Shown here: positions 55,718 to 64,000 of the stretch, piece after piece | Numbering within the stretch: the first letter of the stretch is position 1 | Layout: the number at the start of each line of letters is the position of its first letter | Origin: Letharia columbiana | Taxonomy: Eukaryota > Ascomycota > Lecanoromycetes > Lecanorales > Parmeliaceae | Reading direction: 5' to 3' | NCBI RefSeq assembly: GCF_014066305.1 | Contig: NW_023501064.1 | Coordinates: 345,001 to 409,000, forward strand | Length of the DNA stretch: 64,000 nt | Program-made: the position numbers and the translations under genes | Notes under the pieces: model-generated | Database searches by the model: none | The model's input: the letters and a program-made list of their open reading frames with translations, nothing else | Told to the model about the DNA's origin: nothing

Positions 55718-56420
55718 ATGTCTCCACCACCTGCCAATGCCCGCTTGCGCAAGCGGGAAAGAGACTCTGATATATCGTCTACTGAACTTGAGCCAGCAAC
55801 TCCTTAAGTAACAGGCCTGGAAGCTGCACTCAAAATGCCGCCCACCGCGGACGACTGTGAGCCGCAGAAATTCGCGGACCTCAAGCTCGACCACAGGACG
55901 ATGCAAGCCATCACTGACATGGGCTTTCGGGAGAAGACTTTGACACAGGTTCAGAGAGCTGCTATACCACCTTTGCTTGCCGGTCGTGGCGTCCTTGAGG
56001 CTGCAAAAACAGGCTCAGGGAAAACGCTAGCTTTCCTCCCCCCAGCTGTTGAACTGCTGTCTTCTCTGAATCCAAGCCGCGGAATGGTAATCTCAAAAAG
56101 CCAGCAACTCGAATCCACGACAAGCTAATCTGCCCAGATACTGCTGTCGTTGTCGTTTCGCCTACACGTGAGCTTGCACTGCAGATCTTTGGTGTCGCCC
56201 ACCCACTTCTTGCACATCATTCTCAGACTGGGGGCACCATAACGGCAGGTGCAAATAGAAAGTCGAGACTGAGAAGCTTTCCAAGGGTATGTACGATCGT
56301 GGAAGGACACGCCTTCCTTCGGTTCGGAGTCCACCGGAAGAAACGCTGATTCTCAAGAGCATTTATAGGCATCAATCTCGTTATTGCTACGCCGGGTCGT
56401 CTCCTCGATCATTCTCTGTC
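55718..56420 (+). pseudogene. Truncated HAS1-like DEAD-box helicase pseudogene
   Basis: Begins MSPPPANARLRKRERDSD and hits an in-frame TAA at 55805-55807. It resumes [38 protein letters not shown] (Q motif), [20 protein letters not shown] (motif I). A one-base shift is needed near 56075-56085 to reach KPRNG. An intron with a CCCAG acceptor near 56140 leads to [18 protein letters not shown] (Ia). Another intron (GTATGT to TATAG at 56367) leads to INLVIATPGRLLDH (Ib). After 56415 the similarity stops; motifs II to VI are absent. Introns are kept, so this is a truncated DNA-level duplicate, not a retrocopy. HAS1 unwinds pre-60S rRNA. Confidence 0.8.
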
Positions 56421-57313
56421 CAGCCATTTGCGAGAAGTGGCTGGAAAGCCGAGGGATTTTTTGGAACATCCCTTTTTCCATGTTCCAAGATTTATTGTCT
56501 GAGGCAACTTCGAGATCATATCAATCTCCTCCGCAGTGAACACCCTATCTCTCTTGAAAATTCCCTTTTGGTGCCTCATCTTGAGAAGCTTCGACTTGAT
56601 CGAACAAACTGTTCGCCCCTTTGCGACAGTGGCTGCAAAATCGATGAGTCCTTTCGAATTTCTTTTTGCCATGATTTTAGAGGCAGTTGCAAGACCATTT
56701 CAATTTCATCTGCAACCCAGAATGTTCCATTCCATATTGCCCCGGCTACCCCTTTCTTGCGTCTCACGACCCCCGGGTTTGCCCTGATTCCTTCCAGTGT
56801 TCGACCCTCTGCGAGAAGCGGTTGTAAGATTGGGGATTTCATGTTATATATCTTACTCCACTTTTCAGGCAATAAAGAGAGTTTCTGGAGCTCTTCGGAA
56901 TACCATTTGAGCCCGGGGCTTTCTCTGCAATATGTACGAGACCTCTTGATCATGGTCTTGAGCGTTTCCTTGGGAGACGTCTTACCTGCTGCCATAGACG
57001 CTGGACACATAGCGTCCGTGCTGAGGAGTTCGACGACGTGGGTACTGTGGTTCTTGTCGAGACTAGGCCTCTCCAGAGATATCCTTTCGAGACTTGTGTC
57101 GATGCCTACCATCGACGCCGAAAACAGAGTTTGCATGGCTGGGGATCGAAGGACGCTGAAGCTATGAGTACTGTCGGGCCCATGCGTCTCCAGCGGGAGT
57201 GCGAGAGTCTCCCAAATACCTTTTTTGTAGGAGAGTCGTCCTTCCTCGGTTGAAGATTCTGGACATTTAACGAGGTGAGTAAACATCGACCAGGGGTACA
57301 GGATCGATGGCAT
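56409..57313 (-). pseudogene. Repeat protein (Myb/SANT-like units) with a frameshift
   Basis: From ATG 57313 the frame runs to a stop at 56576. The second frame, ending at 56409, continues the same pattern. Three units of about 60 aa align by eye: SEELQKLSLLPEKWSKIYNM... SPILQPLLAEGRTLEGIR; ADEIEMVLQLPLKSWQKEIR... SSILQPLSQRG(R)TVCSIKSKL; AEEIDMISKLPQTINLGTW. The spacing of acidic start, Leu-Pro and Trp resembles Myb/SANT helices (inference). Adding one base in the G run opposite 56616-56619 would join LSQRG to RTVCSIK, restoring the repeat. So the gene is frameshifted, or the G run is misread. The stop lies inside the HAS1-like duplicate. Confidence 0.5.
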
Positions 57314-57365
57314 CGTCAAGTTGCTTGCACACTATGTCATAGATAGATGGCCAAACGTGTAAATG

Positions 57366-58148
57366 TCATTTGCCATTGGGCAACTGCAGCTTATAACAAC
57401 CATTCTCATCGAGTTCCCCAGTCACAAGCTTCCTAGCTGTCCAAAAGGAACAAATAACTCGCAGCATTGTCGCCTTGACTCTAGATCCGTGAGCAAGCAA
57501 AAGTGATAGCTGTGACAAAAAGTAGTAGTCTGACAATAGTAGAGACATTTCTTAATTACCTGTGATCTGCTCCCACTTGTCTTCTCGGAGTAGGAGATAT
57601 GTGTTCGATTGCCACGCGTTTGAAACACAGTTTGGGCTGATAATGGCCGCACGTGCTCGCATTTTTGCCCAATCAATGTTACATTGTCAGGGTAATGATA
57701 CAAGCCGTTCTCTGGGCCTGTCATGAACTCATTCTCCATCAGCTCGAGTTTGAGCGCACATATGAGTGGCTGCATCGTTTTCCCCTCATCTCTGAATAAG
57801 TGATAACTCCAAGACGGGTGCGGTACCCGTAATAAAAAATGCTCAATGTTCGAATAATTTCGTTCGTAGCAGTTGAGCTCTACAAAGATGCGTGCACTGC
57901 GGCGGCATTGATGCAAGAAGTGCCTCTAGGATGTGGTAAAGACCTTCGCACTCTTCAAGCGACTAAGCCTTCTTGAGTATGAATTGCTTCAGTGGATTAG
58001 CTACGAAGTACTGCCTTGAAGCTACTAACCCAATCACCCAGCTCGCGCGACAATACTTTTGAGTACAGTACTCGATTTCACCTACTCGTAGATGATCTAC
58101 TGGGATATGCAATGTCCGATAAGTCCGGCCCCCCCAAAATGTCTGCAT
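57366..58148 (-). CDS. Uncharacterised multi-exon protein
   Basis: Starts MQTFWGGRTYRTLHIPVDHL. A likely first intron begins GTAGCTTC at about 58030 and ends at CATCCTAG or GGCTTAG. The main exon reads RSARIFVELNCYERNYSNIE, HFLLRVPHPSWSYHLFRDEG and MENEFMTGPENGLYHYPDN up to GSRSQ. A GTAATT donor near 57560 joins a CACAG acceptor near 57510, giving LSLLLAHGSRVKATMLRVIC and ending KLQLPNGK. Exact exon borders are uncertain. No family recognised. It may once have been one transcription unit with the repeat gene 53 bp downstream on the same strand. Confidence 0.4.
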
Positions 58149-58435
58149 CTCACCAAAATTGTACCATAAACCGATTATTAGATAACTTTATCACTACGAC
58201 ACATGTTTCAAGATTCTGTTGATTTGGGAATCGCATTCTACGCTCCATAATTCGTTTCTTCAATTATTTCATCAAAATGTTGTGGAACGAAAGACTGCAT
58301 ATCCCAGTGGACACTGGATACAAGTAAGGCGGCGGTTCGGCCCTCACCCGACGCCCAATCGAGGGTGAGACCGGCGCGAAACCTCGTCTCGAAACAGATT
58401 CCAAAATTTCTATTTTGTTATTCCACCTCACAAAA
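58149..58435. promoter_or_regulatory. Promoter region upstream of NOC3
   Basis: 287 bp. A 12-bp inverted match (ACTGGGATATGC near 58096 and GCATATCCCAGT near 58299) spans its left part. No coding seen. Confidence 0.4.
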
Positions 58436-60463
58436 ATGACGGTAGGACCAGCTGTGAAGCGGAAGAAACTGTCACCTCCCGACTTTTCAGACCCAGACTC
58501 ATCGACCTCTACGTTGGTCGGTCAGTCTACTACGCAGGACGATTTCTTCAATAGGGCAGCAGGATGGAACTTAGAGCAGGATTATGAGCAGAGACCTCGA
58601 AAGCAAAAGAAAAAAGAGAAAGAGAACACGAGGCTTCCGATCAAGACCGTGGAGGGAAGAGTTGAACAATTGCAAGTTCCAGAGGTCACACAAGAGGATG
58701 ATGATAGCTGGCTCGCCTCTGAAGAGGAGAGCATGGAAGATTCAGGGCCTATCCAAGAGGACACCAAAATTCCTATCCGCCAACAGATACTAGAGGCAAA
58801 AGAAGAGCTAGCCCGGTTGGCTGGCCTCGTTAATGAGGACCCCGAGGAGCATGCTGGCGCATTTCGCGCATTGGGTCAAATCGCAACTTCCTCAAACCCT
58901 ACAATCAAGAAGCTAGGCTTAGCTACACAACTAGCTACCTATAAAGATGTCATCCCAGGATACCGAATACGCCCAATCGCTGAAATGGACCAGACGGAGA
59001 AGGTCTCCAAGGATGTCAGGCGTCTTCGAGCATTCGAGCAATCGCTTGTCAGCTCCTACCAAGCATACATCAAGGACCTGGCAACCTGTGCAAAGGCTCG
59101 ACAAGGGGGAGTATCCGAAGCAACGTCGAGCGTGAAACAGGTCGCGATAGCTTGTGCTTGTGCTCTGCTCATTGCTGTACCCCATTTCAATTTTCGAGGG
59201 GAGCTCCTGAAGATTCTGGTTGGCAAATTGAGCACTAACAGGATCGATGCGGACTTTATCAGATGTCGTGGAACACTAGAAACCTTATTCCGCAAGGACG
59301 AAGATGGCACATCATCTCTAGATGCTGTTGGGCTGATCACAAGGATGATGAAAGCGCGAAACTACCAAATTGATGAAAGTGTTCTGAATACTTTTCTTCA
59401 TCTTCGGCTTCTAAGCGAATTCTCGTCCAAGGCCTCGCAGAACCGAGTCGATAAAGCGTCTACAGACAATGATGACGGAGCCAAGAAGCCCAAATTCAAG
59501 AAAGAGTTCCGCACCAAAAAGCAACGCAAGATTATGAAAGAGAGAAAGGTAGTCGAAAAGGAGTTTAAAGAGGCAGATGCTACCGTCAGCCATGAGCAGA
59601 GAGATCGTATGCAAGCCGAGACGCTCAAACTCGTCTTCGTAACATATCTCCGAATTTTGAAGGCCAGAGTTCCTCATTTGATGGGTGCCGTACTCGAAGG
59701 TCTTGCCAAGTACGCCCACATCATCAACCAGGACTTTTTCGGAGATCTCCTCGAAATTCTTAAAGATCTCACAAATTCTAAAGCTCTGCTAGAAGCTGAT
59801 GAAGAGGAGCAAGAGGAAGAGGACGAGTCATCCAAGAGCACTCGAGACTCTCTAAGAGAATCCCTCCTCTACATTACCACCGCCTTCGTTCTTCTAGAGG
59901 GCCAAGATGTTGCACGCTCCACTCCATCGCTCAACCTCGATCTCACAGATTTTACAGCCCATCTTTACAAATCCTTACATTCTTTCTGCCTAAACCCAGA
60001 TCTCGAGCTCTCCCACAAGTCACTGCGTCTCCCAGATCCACATGCTTCGTCATCGGCTTCGCCTACAACTACCGCACCAAGAGTAAATCTGCAAACCACG
60101 ACGGTGCTCATGTTACGTGCGCTGACCTCAATCCTGACCCCTCGCTCTGTTCCTCCAGTCCGTCTGGGTGCTTTTACGAAACAGCTCTTCACTTCTACCC
60201 TGCAGCTCCCTGAAAAATCTACCTTGGCAATGGTCAGTCTATTAAACAACCTGACGAAGATCCATGGACGTAAGATTGCAGCGCTGTGGAATACAGAGGA
60301 GAGAAAAGGAGACGGTGTCTTTGATGCGATGAGAGTAGATCTGGAGGGCAGCAATCCATTTGCCAGCACGATCTGGGATGGCGAGCTGCTGAAGTTGCAT
60401 TATGCGCCTGCGGTTCGGGAAGGGATACAGGGTATTGAAAGGATCATTGGGGATGTAAAGTGA
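58436..60463 (+). CDS. NOC3: Nucleolar complex protein 3 (Noc3)
   Basis: Single exon, 675 aa, the usual family length. Starts MTVGPAVKRKKLSPPDFSDP. Then come basic and acidic stretches, IRQQILEAKEELARLAGLVN, KDVIPGYRIRPIAEMDQTEK and RLRAFEQSLVSSYQAYIKDL of the NOC3p domain, a Lys-rich RTKKQRKIMKERKVVEKEF, and the C-terminal CBF/Mak21-type region ending LLKLHYAPAVREGIQGIERI. Noc3 pairs with Noc2 to move pre-60S particles from nucleolus to nucleoplasm and also has a role in pre-replication complexes. The ATG at 58436 (AAAATGAC) is preferred over an upstream in-frame one in a weak context. Confidence 0.92.
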   Translation: MTVGPAVKRKKLSPPDFSDPDSSTSTLVGQSTTQDDFFNRAAGWNLEQDYEQRPRKQKKKEKENTRLPIKTVEGRVEQLQVPEVTQEDDDSWLASEEESMEDSGPIQEDTKIPIRQQILEAKEELARLAGLVNEDPEEHAGAFRALGQIATSSNPTIKKLGLATQLATYKDVIPGYRIRPIAEMDQTEKVSKDVRRLRAFEQSLVSSYQAYIKDLATCAKARQGGVSEATSSVKQVAIACACALLIAVPHFNFRGELLKILVGKLSTNRIDADFIRCRGTLETLFRKDEDGTSSLDAVGLITRMMKARNYQIDESVLNTFLHLRLLSEFSSKASQNRVDKASTDNDDGAKKPKFKKEFRTKKQRKIMKERKVVEKEFKEADATVSHEQRDRMQAETLKLVFVTYLRILKARVPHLMGAVLEGLAKYAHIINQDFFGDLLEILKDLTNSKALLEADEEEQEEEDESSKSTRDSLRESLLYITTAFVLLEGQDVARSTPSLNLDLTDFTAHLYKSLHSFCLNPDLELSHKSLRLPDPHASSSASPTTTAPRVNLQTTTVLMLRALTSILTPRSVPPVRLGAFTKQLFTSTLQLPEKSTLAMVSLLNNLTKIHGRKIAALWNTEERKGDGVFDAMRVDLEGSNPFASTIWDGELLKLHYAPAVREGIQGIERIIGDVK

Positions 60464-60910
60464 GGTTGCTGGCCTCACATAATGAATAGCAAGAAGTCCT
60501 CGAGATTTTCAACTGCTAGCCCCTGTCTTTCGACCTTTCTTGCTACGCGCATCCCACCCAGCCCGTCGCTTCTGCACAATGTTCGTCAAGCGCTTTCCTG
60601 CAATTTTCCTGTGTGAATTCTCCAGTGTTTCGCGGCTACGCGAGCCATTCCTCTTTCCGAGAATATCGCCTCTTTCCAGTTCAAAGAGCGAATAGCACTA
60701 AGCGCACAGATCGAGCTTTCCCCCCTGTTTTCTGGCGATGGTTCCGCGGTGTCGTTCATTCTATGGCTCGATGCATCTTCTCGACTTCTTATGTTCAAGG
60801 CTTACTCGTCGATGCTCACTCTAGTCGCGCATCTCATCTGTTCTAATTAACTTAAATCTCAGTGTTGTGACAAGACCTTGGCCCATTTTTTCGACTATTC
60901 TGAAAGTGAA
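60464..60910. other. Intergenic stretch
   Basis: 447 bp between NOC3 and the Cys-rich secreted protein. Open frames here have no protein-like features. Confidence 0.5.
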
Positions 60911-61588
60911 ATGCAAGTCTTCGCTCCCTTCTTCCTTACCCTCTTCTTCCACCTCATCCACGGTCAATCCACTTTATCAGCAACGGCCTACGTCGGCCTC
61001 GTCCCTGACTACCCCAACTACGAGGCCGGTCCCTCTGACGTCTACACTGCAATCGACAACGCGACGGCCACCGCTGCGGTAAGTGACCCTTGCGGGCCCC
61101 TCACTCAACCGTCACCCAATCCGGCCGGCAATACCTGCAACGTCTCTATCATAGAGTCGGACGGGCCCGCCCCTTATGGTGTTCAATGCCTCACCGACTA
61201 CACCGATACCCATCTCACTTTCGACGCCTGCTCCAACCAAACCATACCCGCCATCTGTGACAAGCTCGTCGACCCAGATGTGCGGAACGGCACGTGGATC
61301 TGGGCGTCCGCTGCTGCGCCCAACACGTGCCACATGGGCTTCTACCTGCCGGCCTACGACGGCAGCGCGCAGAAGCCGGATATGAATAAGTGCGTGCAGG
61401 AAATCTTCAGGCCAATGCTAGGCTATTGCAATCCGGCCACGGGCTATGAGGTGTCCGAGGGCATGTACAATTTAGGGATGGTGAACGTGAAGACTACGCC
61501 AGATGCGACTCAGGATGGACAGGCGGTGGATGTTGGATATCCGAGTTATATCATGGCTACGAGCCAATTGACGGCCAAGGCAGGGTGA
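60911..61588 (+). CDS. Secreted cysteine-rich protein
   Basis: About 225 aa from ATG 60911. The signal peptide is MQVFAPFFLTLFFHLIHGQS. The mature part has eight Cys (DPCGP, NTCNV, VQCL, DACSN, AICDK, NTCHM, KCVQ, GYCN) and at least four N-glycosylation sequons (NAT, NVS, NQT, NGT), typical of extracellular fungal proteins with disulfides. No catalytic motif is recognised. The frame stops at AKAG. Shifting by one base in the GGG at 61585-61587 would extend it through QYWVESSGGACFIGSSKVCV to a stop near 61700, adding two Cys. A GTAAGT at 61080 could also be a donor. The end is therefore uncertain. Confidence 0.65.
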   Translation: MQVFAPFFLTLFFHLIHGQSTLSATAYVGLVPDYPNYEAGPSDVYTAIDNATATAAVSDPCGPLTQPSPNPAGNTCNVSIIESDGPAPYGVQCLTDYTDTHLTFDACSNQTIPAICDKLVDPDVRNGTWIWASAAAPNTCHMGFYLPAYDGSAQKPDMNKCVQEIFRPMLGYCNPATGYEVSEGMYNLGMVNVKTTPDATQDGQAVDVGYPSYIMATSQLTAKAG

Positions 61589-61994
61589 TCGAGGAATCGA
61601 TGTGAAGAAGAATCAGACAAAGAACAAGGCTATCGAACAGTACTGGGTGGAGTCGAGCGGCGGTGCCTGTTTCATCGGATCCAGCAAGGTATGTGTGTAG
61701 CGGGTCTCGACGTTGATAGCCAGCACTTCCATATGATACGTCTCTACCTCTACTCCCTCAGTCTGCAGGGCGCTTAGAATAGTCCTTCTCAAACGCGCTT
61801 TCCGCCGTTATACGGGACAATTCCACAGGGGAACCAGTCCGTCGGTTTCGCAGTTCTGTTCAGACCCAATCCAGGTCCACGGAAATCCCTCCAATCCTAT
61901 AGCGACATGCGAGACCTAGATGCGCCCCCATTTTCCATCATGACTCTCCTGCATGCAGAGTTATCAGCGAACTGATGCAGTATTCACCTGTGTC
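61589..61994. other. Gap between the two secreted-protein genes
   Basis: The first 110 bp hold the out-of-frame extension of the Cys-rich protein described above; the rest shows no gene. Confidence 0.45.
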
Positions 61995-63186
61995 ATGCAC
62001 GTTCCCTTCCTTGGCCGTTGCCTATGGCAGGCCCTATCGATCTCGTATCTCCTCGCAACGTACGCCAAAGGAGTCCACGCATATCCCCAAACCAACCTCA
62101 AGAGCCCCAACAGCAATACCTCCCTCGCCCTCTCCTCCCCCAACCTCCTCCCCTCCCGCTTCTCCTCCCTCAGCCTAACCTACGGCGAGCTTTCCCCCGA
62201 CCGTACGTATACCCCCGAGCCATCGTTCACAATCCGTCCCAAAACCCGAGATCGCAAGATATGATCCGGGAGCGAAATGCCCCCTCGCACTCCTGCACCC
62301 GTGTCTCCCGACCCTGGCTTCTTGCCTCGGAGCAAAAGCGCTGACCCCGGAGATCCGCGTAGGCTTCACCCCCGCGGACATCGCCCTCGCCTTCGTGGCC
62401 GCCCTGGCCCAACAAGCCCTCGAACCCTTCGACGCCCGCCTTTCCTACTTCGAATACGTCGACGCCGAAACCCCGGTCCGGATCGTTCTGCGATCGGCCC
62501 CGCATGCGCCGACCACGTTGACGGTGAGGAGCAATGTCATGTGGGCGCTGAAACAGCTGCCGATCAACCTCTTCCATGATCCCAGTATATGGGGGTTGGA
62601 CTTCAAAGTGCGGTTGCTGGGGGAGGATTTGTACCTGGGGAGCCTGAGTAATAGGAACAGACCTGGCGGCGTGCTGGAGGCTGGGGGTGAGCAGGGGGGT
62701 GGGAACGGCAGCTTGGACGGCTGGGAAGAGAAGCCGAAACGTGCGCTGTCGATCACTCAACCGTCAGACACCACAGCCCGGAACCTTACAATCCCCGGCT
62801 CAACCCCAACCGACATCCAATACGACCTCCGCTTCCAGCTCACCGGCCTCCCGCTCCCCGACATCGGCATCTTTTCCGCAATCCTGGAGTTCCTCCTCGG
62901 TCTCGGCGCCCGAGACCCATACCAGGCAGTCGACTCCGCCAAGTTGGCCCTCGATACTTTACCCGTATGGATATATATCAGTTACAATGCCCAGCCGAGC
63001 TCCACGCAAAGACTGCAGGTGTATCGGGTGGTGGCGATTCTGCAGGCCATTGCGAGATATTGTGTAGGGCAGAGGATTTACCAGGAGTTGATTTTCAATC
63101 TGCTGGTTGATGATCTGTTGCTTGCCAGTGGGTGTGTAGTTAGGGGGGTGGGGGAAAGGGAGTGGTGTAGAGGGTTAGGAGGGTAG
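61995..63186 (+). CDS. Secreted or vacuolar protein of unknown function
   Basis: Two exons, 61995-62202 and 62339-63186 (GTACGT donor, AAAAG acceptor), 351 aa. N-terminal signal sequence MHVPFLGRCLWQALSISYLL up to about residue 30. The splice gives LTYGELSPDPLTPEIRVGFT followed by ADIALAFVAALAQQALEPFD. A folded part has VDAETPVRIVLRSAPHAPTT and WALKQLPINLFHDPSIWGLD. A Gly-rich linker leads to YDLRFQLTGLPLPDIGIFSA and LPVWIYISYNAQPSSTQRLQ. Two NxT/S sequons. No family recognised. Neighbour of another secreted gene on the same strand. Confidence 0.6.
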
Positions 63187-63318
63187 GGAGATGGGGGTTG
63201 GTTGGGGAGTGGTGGGACTTGATCTTAGCCAGAAAATTTCCGTGACAGCGTAGATTGAGAAATGAGATATGCCGAACAATACATCTAGGTGTCTTCACAA
63301 AGAGGGTAATTGTTCGCT

Positions 63319-64000
63319 CTAGCTGTTGATGATCTTCTTCATCTCGTCAATGTCTTTCGGTGCTGTCGTTAGATTCTCGTAACCATCCTTCGTTATCAAT
63401 ATGTCATCTGCACAAAAAGCAATCAGCAAATGGACGTCCAAATATTTGAGCAAGACTTGCCTTCGATTCTTACACCACCTACATCCCAGTACCTTTCCAG
63501 CACCTTCTCATCAATGAATTCTTTGTGCTTCTCGTCTTTAAGAAATGGCTCGATGATGAAGCGACAGAAGTACACTCCTGGCTCCACCGTAATGACGCTT
63601 CCCTCGGGCAACGTCCCCCTCACCCTCAAGTACTGGAACATCTTGTCTTTGTCCTCGTAGTCTGGATGACCTCCCGTATCGTGGGTATCCATACCCAAAT
63701 AATGACCAAGTCCGTGCGGGAAGAAAGCGACGCTTGTCCTGGAGTCAAAGATATCTTTCTTGTCCCCCTTCAAAAGCCCCAGATCCAACAGTCCCTCGAT
63801 CGCCACCTCATGCGCCTTGACATGCACATCCTCCCACGTCACCGCTGCCTTCAACATTCCCAAACACTCCTCCTGCATCTTTTGCACGATTCGATAAATT
63901 CCCTCACTCTCTTCGTTAAACGTCCCGTTCAACGGCATCGTCCTCGTGACATCGGCACAATAGCAATCATACTCCGCAGCTGCATCAACCAACAGATTCC
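63319..64000 (-). CDS. Xaa-Pro aminopeptidase / prolidase (M24B), 3' part
   Basis: Partial: the 5' end lies beyond 64000. Exons 64000-63461 and 63407-63319. Metal-binding residues of the pita-bread fold are visible: [20 protein letters not shown] (two Asp), [20 protein letters not shown] (His), ITVEPGVYF (Glu) and [20 protein letters not shown] (Glu). Ends [17 protein letters not shown]. The last intron (63408-63460) has a GC donor, AG|GCAAGT, and a TGCAG acceptor. Cleaves the bond before proline at the N-terminus of peptides or in dipeptides. Which of the two activities cannot be decided from this fragment. Confidence 0.9.

Noticed and set aside
58096..58310. 12-bp inverted repeat as a transposon end
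   Set aside because: Too short, no target duplication and nothing transposon-like between the arms.

Overview
The window is nuclear DNA of a filamentous ascomycete (Pezizomycotina). Genes are dense and lie on both strands. Introns are short (about 45-160 bp) with GTACGT/GTAAGT/GTGAGT donors and CTGAC/CTAAC-like branch sites. The household genes are fungal in type: BUD4, SRP72, POP3, RDS3, MRH4, PEX26, SFC1. No tRNA, rRNA or CRISPR was seen. I cannot fix the class from sequence alone. All exon models below were read by eye from splice signals, reading-frame phase and family motifs.

Region 1-8.4 kb is accessory. It holds coding remnants on +, a large minus-strand protein with a protease-like domain and a C2HC finger (1848-5267), a + strand membrane-anchor exon overlapping the start of that gene in antisense, an NmrA-like NAD(P)-binding protein (6439-7653), and a 261-bp transposon relic carrying the end of a Tc1/mariner-type transposase. 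Region 8.4-40 kb is a conserved block: TMEM170-type membrane protein, POP3 (RNase P/MRP), a giant 13-exon ubiquitin protease, TFIIE-alpha, PUS1, MRH4, BUD4, SRP72, the succinate/fumarate carrier and twinfilin.

Region 40-46.4 kb holds a 10-exon cytochrome P450, an unrecognised 440-aa protein and an epoxide hydrolase whose HGWP loop is encoded across a 5-nt microexon. P450 plus epoxide hydrolase is a plausible oxidation/detoxification pair, but no backbone synthase is present. Region 46.7-54.3 kb is again conserved: a pinin-like splicing protein and RDS3 (SF3b) fired divergently from a 258-bp gap, PEX26, a CAF1/PARN-type deadenylase and NIP7.

Region 54.4-58.2 kb is a second accessory patch. 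It contains a 1033-bp Tc1/mariner deletion derivative with 85-bp inverted repeats about 165 bp upstream of NIP7, a truncated HAS1-type helicase pseudogene, and two uncharacterised minus-strand genes, one built of about 60-aa repeats and broken by a frameshift in a G run. NOC3, two secreted proteins and the 3' part of an M24 aminopeptidase close the window. NIP7, NOC3 and the HAS1 relic all relate to 60S ribosome assembly.

No clearly new multi-gene system was found. The most distinctive signals are the 5-nt microexon, two GC-AG introns, the two transposon relics, and the accessory genes at 1.8-5.5 kb and 56.4-58.1 kb.
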